Of a stretch of DNA of 64,000 bases, positions 38,545-48,135 are shown in pieces. Under the pieces are notes generated by a model. The model was not told the DNA's origin, did no database searches, and saw only the letters and a program-made list of their open reading frames with translations. Source of the DNA: Actinokineospora enzanensis DSM 44649 (GTDB lineage Bacteria > Actinomycetota > Actinomycetes > Mycobacteriales > Pseudonocardiaceae); assembly GCF_000374445.1 (NCBI RefSeq), contig NZ_KB894438.1, positions 17,245-81,244 of the forward strand. The letters run 5' to 3'. A program made the translations under genes and the position numbers. The number at the start of each line of letters is the position of its first letter. The stretch's first letter is position 1.

Positions 38545-40653
38545 CTATTCGGCGGCGCCGACCGAGCGGCGGGCCGCCGCCACGACCGCCTCGGTGGTGA
38601 TGCCGAACTCGCGGTACAGGGTCTGGTAGTCGGCGGACGCGCCGAAGTGCTCGATGGACACGATCTCGCCCGCGTCGCCAGCGAACCGGTGCCACGGCTG
38701 GGCGATGCCCGCCTCCACGACCACGCGCGCCTTGACCGACGGCGGGATCACCGAGTCGCGGTAGGACTTGTCCTGCGCGTCGAACAGCTCGACCGACGGC
38801 ATCGACACCACCCGCGCGGAGATCCCGTCCTTGGCCAGCACCTCACGGGCCTCGACCGCGATCTGCAGCTCGGAGCCGGTGCCGATGAGCACGACCTGCG
38901 GGTCGCCCTCGGCGTCGGCCAGCACGTAGCCGCCCTTGGCCACGCCCTCGCGCGCCTTCTCCTTGGTGCCCGCCAGGACCGGCAGGTTCTGCCGGGTCAG
39001 CGCCAGCGCGACCGGCGCCGTGGACTGGGTCAGGGTGGCCCGCCACGCGGCCGCGGTCTCGTTGGCGTCACCCGGGCGCAGCACGATCAGGCCCGGGATG
39101 GCACGCAGCGCGGCCAGGTGCTCGATCGGCTGGTGCGTCGGGCCGTCCTCGCCCAGGCCGATGGAGTCGTGCGTCCAGACGTAGGTCACCGGCAGCTTGC
39201 TCAGCGCCGCCAGCCGGACCGCGGGGCGCATGTAGTCGCTGAACACCAGGAAGGTGCCGCCGTAGGGGCGGGTGGGGCCGTGCAGCACGATGCCGTTCAG
39301 GATCGAGCCCATCGCGTGCTCGCGCACGCCGAAGTGGAGGGTCCGCCCGTACGGGGTGGTGTTCCAGTGCGCCGTCCTGGCCGACGGCGGGCCGAACGAG
39401 TCCGCGCCCTTGATCGTGGTGTTGTTGCTCTCGGCCAGGTCGGCCGAGCCGCCCCACAGCTCCGGCAGCAGCCCGCCGATGGCGTTGAGCACATCACCGG
39501 AGGCCTTGCGGGTGGCCACGCCCTTGGCGTCCGGCTCCCAGGTGGGCAGCGCGTCGTCGAAGCCCTCGGGCAGCCGGTAGGCCTGCGCGCGCTCCAGCAG
39601 CGCGTCGCGCTCCGGGTTGGCGGCCTTCCAGGCGTCGAACGCCTGCTGCCACTCGGCGTGCGCCGCCTCGCCGCGCTTGCCGACCTCGCGGGCGTGCGCG
39701 AGCACCTCGGGCTCGACGGCGAAGTCCTGCTCCGGGTCGAAGCCCAGGATCTTCTTGACCGCGACGATCTCGTCCTTGCCCAGCGCGGCGCCGTGCGCCT
39801 TGCCGGTGTTCATCAGGTTCGGCGCCGGGAAGCCGATCACGGTGCGCAGCAGGATGAACGACGGGCGCGAGGTCTCGGCCTTGGCCGCTTCCAGCGCGGC
39901 CAGGATGCCCGCCACGTTCTCGCCGCCCTCGACGGTCTGCACGTGCCAGCCGTACGCCTCGTAGCGCTTGGCGGTGTCCTCGGACAGGGCGACCGTGGTG
40001 TCGTCCTCGATGGAGATCTTGTTGTCGTCGTAGACCACCACGAGGTTGCCCAGCTCCTGGCGGCCCGCCAGGGACGAGGCCTCGGAGGTGACGCCCTCCT
40101 CGATGTCGCCGTCGGAGGCGATCACGAACACGTGGTGGTCGAACACGCTCTGCCCGGGGGCGGCGTCCGGGTCGAACAGCCCGCGCTCGCGCCGGGCGGC
40201 CATGGCCATGCCCACCGCGGACGCCAGGCCCTGGCCAAGCGGGCCGGTGGTGATCTCCACGCCCTTGGTGTGGTTCACCTCGGGGTGGCCGGGGGTCTTG
40301 GAGCCCCAGGTGCGCAGTGCCTGGATGTCCTCGATCTCCAGGCCGTAGCCGGAGAAGAACAGCTGCAGGTACTGGGTCAGGCTGGAGTGGCCCGCGGACA
40401 GCACGAACCGGTCGCGGCCGATCCAGTGCGGGTCGGCCGGGTCGTGGCGCATGACGCGCTGGTAGAGCGCGTAGGCGAGCGGCGCGAGGCTCATCGCGGT
40501 GCCGGGGTGGCCGTTGCCGACCTTCTGCACGGCGTCGGCGGCCAGGACCCGGAGGGTGTCCACGGCCCGGCGGTCGAGGTCGGTCCAGTCCTCGGGCAGC
40601 GTCGCGCGGGTGAGCTCGGTCAGTTCGGCGGGCACTTCACTACTGACGGACAC
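38545..40653 (-). CDS. tkt: Transketolase
   Basis: A 702-residue thiamine-diphosphate enzyme that moves two-carbon units in the pentose-phosphate pathway. Substrate His in [13 protein letters not shown], the ThDP motif [18 protein letters not shown] followed by [15 protein letters not shown], the pyrimidine-domain [20 protein letters not shown] and the C-terminal domain are all present. The GTG at 40653 has GGGAG 9 nt upstream and matches the family length. An ATG at 40710 would add 19 unlikely residues. It is the first gene of the minus-strand operon tkt-tal-pgi-zwf-opcA-pgl and is divergent from ctaB. Confidence 0.96.
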   Translation of the reverse strand: MSVSSEVPAELTELTRATLPEDWTDLDRRAVDTLRVLAADAVQKVGNGHPGTAMSLAPLAYALYQRVMRHDPADPHWIGRDRFVLSAGHSSLTQYLQLFFSGYGLEIEDIQALRTWGSKTPGHPEVNHTKGVEITTGPLGQGLASAVGMAMAARRERGLFDPDAAPGQSVFDHHVFVIASDGDIEEGVTSEASSLAGRQELGNLVVVYDDNKISIEDDTTVALSEDTAKRYEAYGWHVQTVEGGENVAGILAALEAAKAETSRPSFILLRTVIGFPAPNLMNTGKAHGAALGKDEIVAVKKILGFDPEQDFAVEPEVLAHAREVGKRGEAAHAEWQQAFDAWKAANPERDALLERAQAYRLPEGFDDALPTWEPDAKGVATRKASGDVLNAIGGLLPELWGGSADLAESNNTTIKGADSFGPPSARTAHWNTTPYGRTLHFGVREHAMGSILNGIVLHGPTRPYGGTFLVFSDYMRPAVRLAALSKLPVTYVWTHDSIGLGEDGPTHQPIEHLAALRAIPGLIVLRPGDANETAAAWRATLTQSTAPVALALTRQNLPVLAGTKEKAREGVAKGGYVLADAEGDPQVVLIGTGSELQIAVEAREVLAKDGISARVVSMPSVELFDAQDKSYRDSVIPPSVKARVVVEAGIAQPWHRFAGDAGEIVSIEHFGASADYQTLYREFGITTEAVVAAARRSVGAAE

Positions 40654-40972
40654 GGACTTGATCTCCCATTTCCACGTCGGGCGGATCGACGGGTCCCGAG
40701 TCTTCCCCATCCGGGTCTGGATCGATCCCGGAGGCGGCGCGGGGACCCGGTCCGCATGTCATCCCTGGTCCGGTGGTCAGCGTAGTCGCCACCGCGCGAG
40801 CGCGTGCCCGCCCGGTGATCTCCACCGCCGACGGGCGACACCCGGCCACCCGATACGTGTACCCGGATACCGCGCGGTTAACATTTCCCCCGGTGCCGCG
40901 GGCCGCCCGCGGGCCAGGACGCAACCGCCGTGACGGGGATAACACCAGGTCACGGCAGACCAGAGGAGCGAG
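40654..40972. promoter_or_regulatory. Divergent tkt/ctaB promoter region
   Basis: A 319-nt intergenic region. TAACAT at 40879-40884 is a possible -10 toward ctaB, but I see no matching -35. Nothing definite is visible for tkt. A GAGGAGCGAG ribosome site lies just before ctaB. Confidence 0.4.
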
Positions 40973-41932
40973 ATGTCGTCGGTGATCCCCGTGCCCGCCG
41001 ACGCCTCCCCGGCCGCGGGCCGGGCGTCCACCGGGGCGGTCGTGAAGGCCGTGGTGAAGGGGTACGTGGCCCTCACCAAGCCGCGCATCATCGAGCTGCT
41101 GCTGGTCACCACCGTGCCCGCGATGCTGCTGGCCGCGCGTGGCATCCCGTCGCCGTGGCTGGTGCTCAACACGCTGATCGGCGGCACCATGGCCGCGGGC
41201 AGCGCGAACGCGCTCAACTGCGTGGTGGACGCGGACATCGACGCGGTGATGAAGCGCACCGCAGCCCGCCCGCTGGCCCGGCACACGGTGCCAAGGCGCG
41301 GCGCGTTGATCTTCGGCCTGGTGCTCGGCGTGGTCTCGTTCGGGTGGCTCTACGCCACCACGAACCTGCTGGCCGCCGCGATGGCCGTCGGCGCGATCCT
41401 GTTCTACGTCCTCGTGTACACGATGCTCCTCAAGCGACGCACCTCGCAGAACATCGTCTGGGGCGGCGCCGCGGGCTGCATGCCGGTGGTCATCGGCTGG
41501 TCGGCGGTCACCGGTGACGTGGCCTGGCCCGCGCTGGTGATGTTCGGCGTGATCTTCTTCTGGACCCCACCGCACTTCTGGGCCCTGGCCATGAAGTTCC
41601 GCGACGACTACGCGGCCGCCGGGGTGCCGATGCTGCCGGTGGTGGCCACGCCGCGGCACGTGGCCAGGCAGATCGTCATCTACTCGTGGGTCATGGTGCT
41701 CTGGTCGCTGCTGCTGGTGCCCGCCACCGGCTGGGTGTACGCGGCCTTCGCGGTCCTGGCGGGCGGCTGGTTCCTGCTGTTCGCGCATCGCCTGTACGCG
41801 TCCGTGCGTCGGGACGAGCCGAGCAACCCGATGAAGCTGTTCCATCTCTCCAACACCTATCTGACCCTGGTGTTCGTCTCCCTGGCCGTCGACTCGGCCC
41901 TCTCGCTGCCGGTCACCGGCTGGCCGTTCTGA
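40973..41932 (+). CDS. ctaB: Protohaem IX farnesyltransferase
   Basis: A 319-residue polytopic membrane protein (about nine helices) of the UbiA family. It farnesylates haem B to haem O for cytochrome aa3 oxidase. The prenyl-diphosphate/metal motif is [23 protein letters not shown], and the second conserved loop is [48 protein letters not shown] is a haem O synthase signature that excludes other UbiA members. The partner CtaA is encoded at 50.0-50.9 kb. Confidence 0.95.
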   Translation: MSSVIPVPADASPAAGRASTGAVVKAVVKGYVALTKPRIIELLLVTTVPAMLLAARGIPSPWLVLNTLIGGTMAAGSANALNCVVDADIDAVMKRTAARPLARHTVPRRGALIFGLVLGVVSFGWLYATTNLLAAAMAVGAILFYVLVYTMLLKRRTSQNIVWGGAAGCMPVVIGWSAVTGDVAWPALVMFGVIFFWTPPHFWALAMKFRDDYAAAGVPMLPVVATPRHVARQIVIYSWVMVLWSLLLVPATGWVYAAFAVLAGGWFLLFAHRLYASVRRDEPSNPMKLFHLSNTYLTLVFVSLAVDSALSLPVTGWPF

Positions 41933-42116
41933 CTCTTTCGGGCGGTTTTCTCCGGTTCGGCGAGCCGGTTCCCCATGTATCCGATTCGTGATCAACCGAA
42001 CTCAACCGCGCGGTCGGGTGGGCGTCTTCTCTGATGCGAGGCCGAAGGGGGATGCCCACAGAGGCGCCGAGACCGGCTCGCGTCGAATCCACACACGACA
42101 CTCTGGGGAGATTGTC

Positions 42117-42728
42117 ATGTCCAAGAAGCGTTTCGCCGTCCTGGGTCTGGCCGCCCTGGCCACCTCCGCCGTGATCGGGGTCGCGGGGGCGGGTACCGCG
42201 TCCGCCTGCTCCGTCGGGGCGCCCTCCACCGCGTACGCCGCGTCGCTGCCGCAGGTCCTGCAGGGGCAGAGCGGTCCCGAGGTGATGGGGCTGCAGCTCG
42301 AACTGCGGAAGCTGGGCTACCCGCTCACGGGCACCGGCTACTACGGCACCAACACGTTGGCCGCCGTGCAGGACTTCCAGCGCAAGCACGGGATCAAGGA
42401 CAGCGGCATCGTCGGGTCGAAGACCTGGGGCGCGCTGGTGGGTGTGCTGGGCCAGGGCGTCACGCACAACGGTGCCAACATCCAGGGGCTGCCGCAGATC
42501 GTGCCCGGTCAGGCGACCGGGGACGACTTTGCCAAGCTGAACTGGGTCATGAGCCGGATCGAGCCCTACGCCATGAGCTTCGGTGAGGGCTACTACGGGC
42601 CGGTGGCGCAGGCGGCGGTGCGGGACTTCCAGTCGCGCATGGGAATCAACCCCAGCGGGATCGTCGGGCCGAAGACCTGGGCGGCGCTGCAGCGGGTCAT
42701 CTCCATCGAGGGCGGCTGGAGCTGCTGA
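42117..42728 (+). CDS. Secreted peptidoglycan-binding protein with two PGB_1 domains
   Basis: A 203-residue exported protein. The signal peptide is about 1-30 (MSKKRFAVLGLAALATSAVI, then AGTASAC). Two peptidoglycan-binding domains follow. The first is LQGQSGPEVMGLQLELRKLGY with AVQDFQRKHGIKDSGIVGSKTWGAL; the second is a divergent copy ending AVRDFQSRMGINPSGIVGPKTWAAL. There is no catalytic domain, so it probably anchors or modulates at the wall. A GGGGAG site precedes the ATG at 42117; upstream in-frame codons to 41988 do not look coding. Confidence 0.88.
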   Translation: MSKKRFAVLGLAALATSAVIGVAGAGTASACSVGAPSTAYAASLPQVLQGQSGPEVMGLQLELRKLGYPLTGTGYYGTNTLAAVQDFQRKHGIKDSGIVGSKTWGALVGVLGQGVTHNGANIQGLPQIVPGQATGDDFAKLNWVMSRIEPYAMSFGEGYYGPVAQAAVRDFQSRMGINPSGIVGPKTWAALQRVISIEGGWSC

Positions 42729-42732
42729 CCGG

Positions 42733-42762
42733 CCGAGGGGGCGGCGTCGACCGCCCCCTCGG
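42733..42762. terminator. Bidirectional terminator between convergent genes
   Basis: CCGAGGGGGCGG (42733-42744) pairs perfectly with CCGCCCCCTCGG (42751-42762) around a 6-nt loop. It lies between the stops of the peptidoglycan-binding gene and the HD-domain gene. Confidence 0.85.
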
Positions 42763-42765
42763 GCA

Positions 42766-43440
42766 CTATCCGACGGCGGTCAGGAGTCGCTCGACCGTGG
42801 GGTCGTCGAGCGACTCCTTGATGCAGCTCCACAGTTCCAGGTTCGCCGTCGCCCAACGGGAGTACGCGCGGGCGGCGGCGGGGGAGTAGAAGTAGAAGCC
42901 CTCCGCGTGCACGTCCCGTTGCTCGCCGACGATCTTCTCCGCCAGCTCGCGCAGGCTCACGCCGTTCTCCGCCAGGTACTTGTGCGCCAGCACCACCGGG
43001 GTCACCGGCAGCGCCTTGAACAGCGTGTCCGCGTCACTGAGCGCCTGTGCCTCCAGCGAGATATGCCGGTGCCGGTTGGCCATCTCGGCCTCGTCCACCA
43101 ACGCGTCCACCCAGTCCGCCACGTCCGCCGGGACGCCCGCGTCGGCCAGGATCGCCATCCGCAGGCCACTGCCCGCCGCGGCCTCGGAGTTGCGGCGCAC
43201 CAGGTAGTTCACGTCGTGCACCAGCGCGGCGGTCTCCACCACCGACACGTCCGAGCCGTTCAGCCCGGCGAACTCGACCGCCTTGTCCCGCACGAAGCCC
43301 ACGTGGTGCCAGCCGTGGAACGGCAGCCGCCGCGCGTACCGCTCGCACAGTGCCCGCACCCGGTGCTCGACGTGGTCGATCGACGCCCGCCCGATCGCGC
43401 GGACCGGCTCCGACAGCGCGGTGGATCCCGATACCAGCAT
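42766..43440 (-). CDS. HD-domain phosphohydrolase-like protein
   Basis: A 224-residue all-alpha protein with HD-type metal ligands in order: FHGWHHVGFV, ETAALVHDVNYLV and LEAQALSDADTLFKAL. It lacks GGDEF, PAS or RelA modules. Small HD proteins of this shape are nucleotide or nucleoside phosphohydrolases, but the substrate cannot be deduced. A GGAAGG site precedes the ATG at 43440. It may be transcribed with the two upstream unknown genes, from which 78 nt separate it. Confidence 0.75.
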   Translation of the reverse strand: MLVSGSTALSEPVRAIGRASIDHVEHRVRALCERYARRLPFHGWHHVGFVRDKAVEFAGLNGSDVSVVETAALVHDVNYLVRRNSEAAAGSGLRMAILADAGVPADVADWVDALVDEAEMANRHRHISLEAQALSDADTLFKALPVTPVVLAHKYLAENGVSLRELAEKIVGEQRDVHAEGFYFYSPAAARAYSRWATANLELWSCIKESLDDPTVERLLTAVG

Positions 43441-43518
43441 GTCGACCTTCCCCTTCCGTTGGACAAACGGGTGGGGTGATGGTATAGGTCGATCTTGCTC
43501 GGAGTGGGCCGTTCGGCG

Positions 43519-44160
43519 TCATATCCGCCTGGTCAGATCCGCCAATCGGGCCTCCACCGGCACATGCCGATGGCCGATCCCGGTGGTCGGGTCGTAGGAC
43601 AGGCTCCAGCGCGCGACCGGTCGCGACTTCACCAGGAACGTCATCGTGCCGTCGACCGCGCGCGGGATCCGGTGGAACTCGTCGGCGGTCAGGAACCCGG
43701 AGTCGCCCGCCACGCACTCGCCGCGCTGCGTCATCCGGGCCGCGGTGATCAGGCCGGTGCGCTCGTCGAGGTCGGTGTCATATCGCTCGTGCAGGTAGCC
43801 GCCGCGCAGGAGCACCGTGCAGAAGTGGTAGCGGTGGTTGTGCACGGAGTCGGCGTAGCCGGGACGCCACTCCCGCTGCGGTTTGTACTCGTGCAGCCAG
43901 AAGCTGAACGGCTCCGTCGGGTCGTCGCGCAAACACCAGGCGAAGTGCGTGGTGGTCTCGCGGGAGCGGGCGACGAGCGCGTCGGCCCGGCGCGGGTCCA
44001 GGTCGACCAGGTGCCTGCGCAGCACCGAGCGCAGCACCGGACCGTCCACCCAGGACTCGACGCCCGCGTGCGCGGCCGACCACCGGCGCCGGGTGAGATC
44101 GATCTCGCACATGCGCTGGGCGAGTTGGGACAGGGCGGGGACCGCGACGGACACGGGCAT
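43519..44160 (-). CDS. Unrecognised cupin-like protein, second gene of a two-gene module
   Basis: A 213-residue soluble protein I cannot assign to a named family. The central part resembles a cupin: SVHNHRYHFCTVLLRGGYLHERYD could be motif 1 (His-Asn-His plus Tyr/His), and GDSGFLTADEFHRIPRAVDG could be motif 2. This suggests a metal-binding dioxygenase or isomerase fold. The N-terminal third is helical and contains SRETTTHFAWCLRDDPTEPFSFWLHEYKPQ. Its ATG overlaps the TGA of the upstream membrane-protein gene by one base (TGATG), so translation is coupled. The cupin reading is an inference from motif spacing. Confidence 0.6.
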   Translation of the reverse strand: MPVSVAVPALSQLAQRMCEIDLTRRRWSAAHAGVESWVDGPVLRSVLRRHLVDLDPRRADALVARSRETTTHFAWCLRDDPTEPFSFWLHEYKPQREWRPGYADSVHNHRYHFCTVLLRGGYLHERYDTDLDERTGLITAARMTQRGECVAGDSGFLTADEFHRIPRAVDGTMTFLVKSRPVARWSLSYDPTTGIGHRHVPVEARLADLTRRI

Positions 44161-45164
44161 CAGCTTTCCAACTCGGCTTTGGCGGAGAACTCTCGGCGGA
44201 ACGCGTGGAAGCGCCGCTCCAGGTCCAGGAACTCGGCCTCGGACAGCGACGCTCCGGTGATCTTCTCGAAGTGCGCCAGGAACTCGTCCCGGCTGGTGTC
44301 GGGGGTCAACACGAACCGTCTGGCCTCGCGCGCGCCGTGCACCCGGGTGATCTCGGCGCGCTGCATGTCGTAGATGAAGGACCCCTCGCCGAACCGCAGC
44401 GTGCGCGGGTACAGCGAGGGCGCGCCCGCCACCGCGCTGTAGAGGGTGATCCACACGCAGTCGTCGAACAGCTCGACCCGGTCCAGCGGCGGGTCGGCCA
44501 CCACGGTCACGTCCAGCGAGACGCACCGGGACCGGGCCAGGTACAGGCCGACGAGCCCGATGCGGATCTCCTCGTGCAGCGTCTGCTGGATCCGCTCGTA
44601 GTCGGCGGTCGCGCCCTGCTGCCGGGCCAGATGGCGGGCGCGGCCGCTGATCGCGCCGCGCTCGCACGGGTCGGCCAGCACGGCGCGCACCTCGGACTCG
44701 GCCGGGGACAACAGCATCCGCGCGGCCACGTAGCGGCCGGAGAAGCCGCGGAACCACAGCTGCCGGGTGTCCCGCAGGTCGGCCATGATCAGTGCGTTGA
44801 ACGCCGGGTCCGGCTCGGTGCTGGCCTCGAACACGTGCGTGGGGAAGAACTCCCGGTTCAGCGAGCGGTACTCGGCGGACAGGTCGTGCAGCGCCTTGCG
44901 GCTCTCCTCGATCAGCGGCGTGACCATGGCGCGCTGCGCGGCACTGGCGGTGATCAGGGTCTGGCCGAACCCGACCACGGCGGAGACCATGGTGCCGGTG
45001 CCCAGCGCGGTGAGCAGGTTCCTGGCGAGTCCGGCGTCGAGGGAACCCGACACCCACATCGACAGTCCTGACACCACCACCAGCGCGAGCAGCAGCAGAC
45101 CCGTTCGGGTCCAGAACAACTCCTGGATCGGGTGACTGCGGAGCCCTTTGGCAGCCGCGGGCAC
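44160..45164 (-). CDS. Unrecognised protein with two N-terminal membrane helices, first gene of a two-gene module
   Basis: A 334-residue protein with two hydrophobic helices (about 22-39 and 48-72: TGLLLLALVVVSGLSMWVSG; LLTALGTGTMVSAVVGFGQT). A helical linker (RAMVTPLIEESRKALHDLSAEYRSLNREF) follows, then a roughly 200-residue cytoplasmic domain with a strand-rich core (CVSLDVTVVADPPLDRVELFDDCVWITLYS). No family is recognised. A membrane anchor plus soluble domain suits a sensor or effector. It is coupled to the cupin-like gene by a TGATG overlap and divergent from the FKBP gene. The ATG at 45164 is followed by a basic stretch. Confidence 0.6.
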   Translation of the reverse strand: MPAAAKGLRSHPIQELFWTRTGLLLLALVVVSGLSMWVSGSLDAGLARNLLTALGTGTMVSAVVGFGQTLITASAAQRAMVTPLIEESRKALHDLSAEYRSLNREFFPTHVFEASTEPDPAFNALIMADLRDTRQLWFRGFSGRYVAARMLLSPAESEVRAVLADPCERGAISGRARHLARQQGATADYERIQQTLHEEIRIGLVGLYLARSRCVSLDVTVVADPPLDRVELFDDCVWITLYSAVAGAPSLYPRTLRFGEGSFIYDMQRAEITRVHGAREARRFVLTPDTSRDEFLAHFEKITGASLSEAEFLDLERRFHAFRREFSAKAELES

Positions 45165-45338
45165 GGCAGGTCACCTCCTCGGGGGACGCCCGCCCGACAG
45201 CGAAGGGTGTCCGAACAGGCGCTGTTCGTCACTCTACGCCGAAGGTGGCCCACGGGAAATGCGAACATCGGGTGAGGGGCAAACACCCGGTGCTCCCGGC
45301 AACGGCCAGCCGCCGGGCGGCCCCCGGTCCGGTCCACC

Positions 45339-45344
45339 TAAGCT
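45339..45344 (+). promoter_or_regulatory. Candidate -10 for a leaderless FKBP transcript
   Basis: TAAGCT lies 6 nt before the ATG at 45351, and no ribosome binding site intervenes. Confidence 0.4.
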
Positions 45345-45350
45345 CCCGGC

Positions 45351-45965
45351 ATGCGCAATGTCGGCAAGATGATGATCGCGGCGACCGCGGGCGCGCTGAC
45401 CCTCGGCCTCGGCGCGTGTGCCAACTCCGAACAGGCGTCCAGCCTCCCGCCCGGCGACCCCGCGTTGACCGTGGCGCCCCGCACCACCAGCGTGCCCCCG
45501 ACCACCACGGTGGCCCCCACCACCACGGCGGTGGCCGCGACGACGGCGGCGGGCCCGGAGTGCACCGGCAAGGACGTCAAGGTCGAGGGTGCGCCGGGCA
45601 GCAAGCCCACGATCACCATCCCGAAGACGTGCGCGCCGCCGAAGGTGCTGCTCACCCTGGACCTGGTGCCCGGCAACGGCCCGGAGATCAAGGCGGGCTC
45701 GAACGCGAGCATGCACTACGACCTGGTGACCTGGTCGGACGGCAAGGAGCTGGACTCCTCGTGGAGCCGCAACCAGCCCTACGATCTGGAGAACATCGGC
45801 CAGGCCCAGGTCATCGATGGCTGGAACGAGGGCCTGATCGGGATGAAGCAGGGCGGCCGCAGGCTGCTGCTCGTGCCGCCGGACAAGGGCTACGGCCAGG
45901 GCGGCAACGGCGTGAAGCCCAACGAGACGCTGGTGTTCGTCGTCGACGCCGTCCAGGTCTCCTGA
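45351..45965 (+). CDS. Lipoprotein FKBP-type peptidyl-prolyl isomerase
   Basis: A 204-residue lipoprotein. The signal sequence MRNVGKMMIAATAGALTLG ends in a lipobox LGAC (Cys23), followed by a Thr/Pro-rich extracytoplasmic linker (about 40-67). The C-terminal FKBP domain (about 95-204) shows SNASMHYDLVTWSDGKELDSSW, QVIDGWNEGLIGMKQGGRRLLLVPPDKGYG and ETLVFVVDAVQV. These match the FKBP pattern, with Trp in the active-site floor replaced in context by VIDGWNEGL. It is likely a folding catalyst outside the membrane. A textbook terminator follows. Confidence 0.92.
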   Translation: MRNVGKMMIAATAGALTLGLGACANSEQASSLPPGDPALTVAPRTTSVPPTTTVAPTTTAVAATTAAGPECTGKDVKVEGAPGSKPTITIPKTCAPPKVLLTLDLVPGNGPEIKAGSNASMHYDLVTWSDGKELDSSWSRNQPYDLENIGQAQVIDGWNEGLIGMKQGGRRLLLVPPDKGYGQGGNGVKPNETLVFVVDAVQVS

Positions 45966-45977
45966 CCCGCGCTCCCG

Positions 45978-46012
45978 AAGCGGCGTGCCCTTCCCGGGGC
46001 ACGCCGCTTTTT
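45978..46012 (+). terminator. Intrinsic terminator after the FKBP gene
   Basis: AAGCGGCGTGCCC (45978-45990) pairs perfectly with the 13 nt at 45997-46009, ending in TTTTT at 46008-46012. It also faces the convergent MMPL gene. Confidence 0.9.
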
Positions 46013-46017
46013 CGTGC

Positions 46018-48066
46018 TCAGTCCACCCGACCGGGCCACCACACCCGGCGTCCGATGTCGACGGTCAGCGCGGGCACCAGCAGCGAGCGGACCAGCAGGG
46101 TGTCCAGCAGCACGCCGAAGGCCACCAGGAACGCGATCTGCGCCAGGAAGAGAATCGGCAACACCGACAACGCGGCGAACGTCGCGGCCAGCACCACCCC
46201 GGCCGACGTGATCACCCCGCCGGTGACCCGCAGCCCACGCAACGCGCCTTCGCGCGTGCCGTGCCGGAACGCCTCCTCGCGCACCCGGGTCATGAGGAAG
46301 ATGTTGTAGTCGATCCCCAACGCCACCAGGAACACGAACGCGAACAACGGCACGCTCGGATCCGCGCCGGGGAATCCGAGTATGTGGTTGAACACCAACG
46401 CGCTCACCCCGAGCGTCGCGGCGAACGACAGCACGACGGTGGCGATCAGGAGCAGCGGGGCCAGCAGCGCGCGCAGCAGCAGCGCGAGGATGAGGAAGAT
46501 CACCAGCAGTACGACCGGGATGATGACCTTCCGGTCGTGCAGCGCGCTCGTCCGGACATCGAGCTGGTTGGCCGTCGGCCCGCCCACGAGCGTCCCACCG
46601 ATGTCGTGCGTGCGATCCCGCAGCCGCTGCACGGTGTCCAGCGCCGCCGGACTGTCGGCGGCGTCCTTGAGCACCGCGTTGATCTCGACCTTCCCGTCGA
46701 CGGTCTTCGGCGCACCCCCGGCCGCGCGCGGCCCGGCATCCGCGACGCCCTCGGTCTCCTTGGCCAGTCGGATGACCTGCTGCGCGGATCCGGCATCGGT
46801 GATCAGCACCGCCGGTGACCCGGTGCCCCCGGGGAAGTGCCGGGCGAGCACGTCCTGCCCGGTGACCGAGTCGACCTCGGTGAGGAACAGCTCGCTCTGC
46901 GACACCCCGCTCGCCTTGAGCTGCGGCAGGAACCCGACACCGATCAGGAGCACGAGGGTGCTCACGATCCAGATCAACCGTGGCTTTCGACCGACGGCGC
47001 CGGACACCCGCGCCCAGATCCCGTTCTGCTTGTCGTCGGTGGTCGCGTCCCCGGTGTGCGTGGGCCGGAACGGCCAGAACGCGGCCCGCCCGAACGCCAT
47101 GAGCACGGCGGGCAGGAACGTGAGCGCGGAGAGCAGGGAGGCGACGATCCCGATCGCCGCCACCGGCCCGAGACTGGAGTTGGAGCGCAGATCCGACAAC
47201 AGCAGACAGAGCAGCCCGGCGACGACCGTCCCCGCCGACGCCCCGATCGGCCCGGCCGCCGCCTTGAGCGCGGCCCACATCGCGGTCCCGACGGACTCGT
47301 GCCTGCGGAGCTCCTCACGCAGCCGCGAGATGAGCAGCAGCGCGTAGTCGGTGGCCGCGCCGAACACGAGAATGAACAGGATCCCCTGACTCTGCCCGTT
47401 GAGCGTGAGGACGTTCCCCTTGGCCATCAGGTAGACCACCGTGACCGCCAGGCACAACGCCAACCCGGCGGTGAGCAACACGACCAGTGGCAGGATCGGA
47501 CTCCGGTAGACGGCTACCAGGATCAGCGCCACCACGGCGGCCGTCACCCCGAGCAGCAGCCCGTCGATCCCGCCGAACGCGGCCGTGAAGTCCGCGATCA
47601 ACCCGCCCGGCCCGGTGACATGCGCGGCAAGCCCTTGCGGCAGACCGACGAAGGTCTCCCGGATCTGGTTGACCACCGGTCGCAGCTGTTTGCCCCCGGT
47701 GGGCAACAGCACAACCGCCTGTGCCGCTTCGTTGTCCGTTGTGGACACCTGCAACGGTGACGCGCGCTTCACCCCCGGAATGCCGTACACCTCGGCGAGC
47801 GCGTCCCCCATCGCCTTCCGGTCGGGCGCGGTGAGCCCGCCCGCCCGCTCGAACACGATCACCCCGGGCAGCGCGGTGCTGTCGGCGAACCCCTTCTGCA
47901 GCTCCGACACCCGCGTCGACTCGGCGGACTCGGGCAGGAACGACGCGTTGTCGTTGGTCTGCACCGAGGAGAGCTGCCCCTGGAGCGGCCCCCCGATCCC
48001 GCCCACCACCAACCAGGCGACGATAAGCAAACCGGGCAACAGCCACCGCGTACGGTTGGTCGTCAT
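46018..48066 (-). CDS. MMPL-family RND transporter
   Basis: A 682-residue polytopic transporter with two repeats. Each has one helix, a large extracytoplasmic loop and five further helices. The pore-region acidic and aromatic motifs are QGILFILVFGAATDYALLLISRLREELRR in repeat 1 and PLFAFVFLVALGIDYNIFLMTRVREEAFRHG in repeat 2. These GxxxDYxxxxxxRxxEE signatures define MMPL proteins. It lacks the C-terminal extension of mycobacterial MmpL3. A divergent MarR regulator 69 nt away suggests an inducible drug or lipid exporter. Substrate unknown. Confidence 0.92.
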   Translation of the reverse strand: MTTNRTRWLLPGLLIVAWLVVGGIGGPLQGQLSSVQTNDNASFLPESAESTRVSELQKGFADSTALPGVIVFERAGGLTAPDRKAMGDALAEVYGIPGVKRASPLQVSTTDNEAAQAVVLLPTGGKQLRPVVNQIRETFVGLPQGLAAHVTGPGGLIADFTAAFGGIDGLLLGVTAAVVALILVAVYRSPILPLVVLLTAGLALCLAVTVVYLMAKGNVLTLNGQSQGILFILVFGAATDYALLLISRLREELRRHESVGTAMWAALKAAAGPIGASAGTVVAGLLCLLLSDLRSNSSLGPVAAIGIVASLLSALTFLPAVLMAFGRAAFWPFRPTHTGDATTDDKQNGIWARVSGAVGRKPRLIWIVSTLVLLIGVGFLPQLKASGVSQSELFLTEVDSVTGQDVLARHFPGGTGSPAVLITDAGSAQQVIRLAKETEGVADAGPRAAGGAPKTVDGKVEINAVLKDAADSPAALDTVQRLRDRTHDIGGTLVGGPTANQLDVRTSALHDRKVIIPVVLLVIFLILALLLRALLAPLLLIATVVLSFAATLGVSALVFNHILGFPGADPSVPLFAFVFLVALGIDYNIFLMTRVREEAFRHGTREGALRGLRVTGGVITSAGVVLAATFAALSVLPILFLAQIAFLVAFGVLLDTLLVRSLLVPALTVDIGRRVWWPGRVD

Positions 48067-48094
48067 GACGATCCTTGGGGCAGTCGGGTCAAAC

Positions 48095-48110
48095 GTTCAG
48101 CGGGCTGAAC
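48095..48110. promoter_or_regulatory. Candidate MarR operator
   Basis: GTTCAGCGGGCTGAAC is a perfect 6-4-6 palindrome in the 69-nt gap between the divergent MMPL and MarR genes. It is flanked by CGGG and CCCG, which extend the symmetry. The position suits autoregulation plus control of the exporter. Confidence 0.65.
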
Positions 48111-48135
48111 AATATCCCGGGACGGTAGACCCGGC

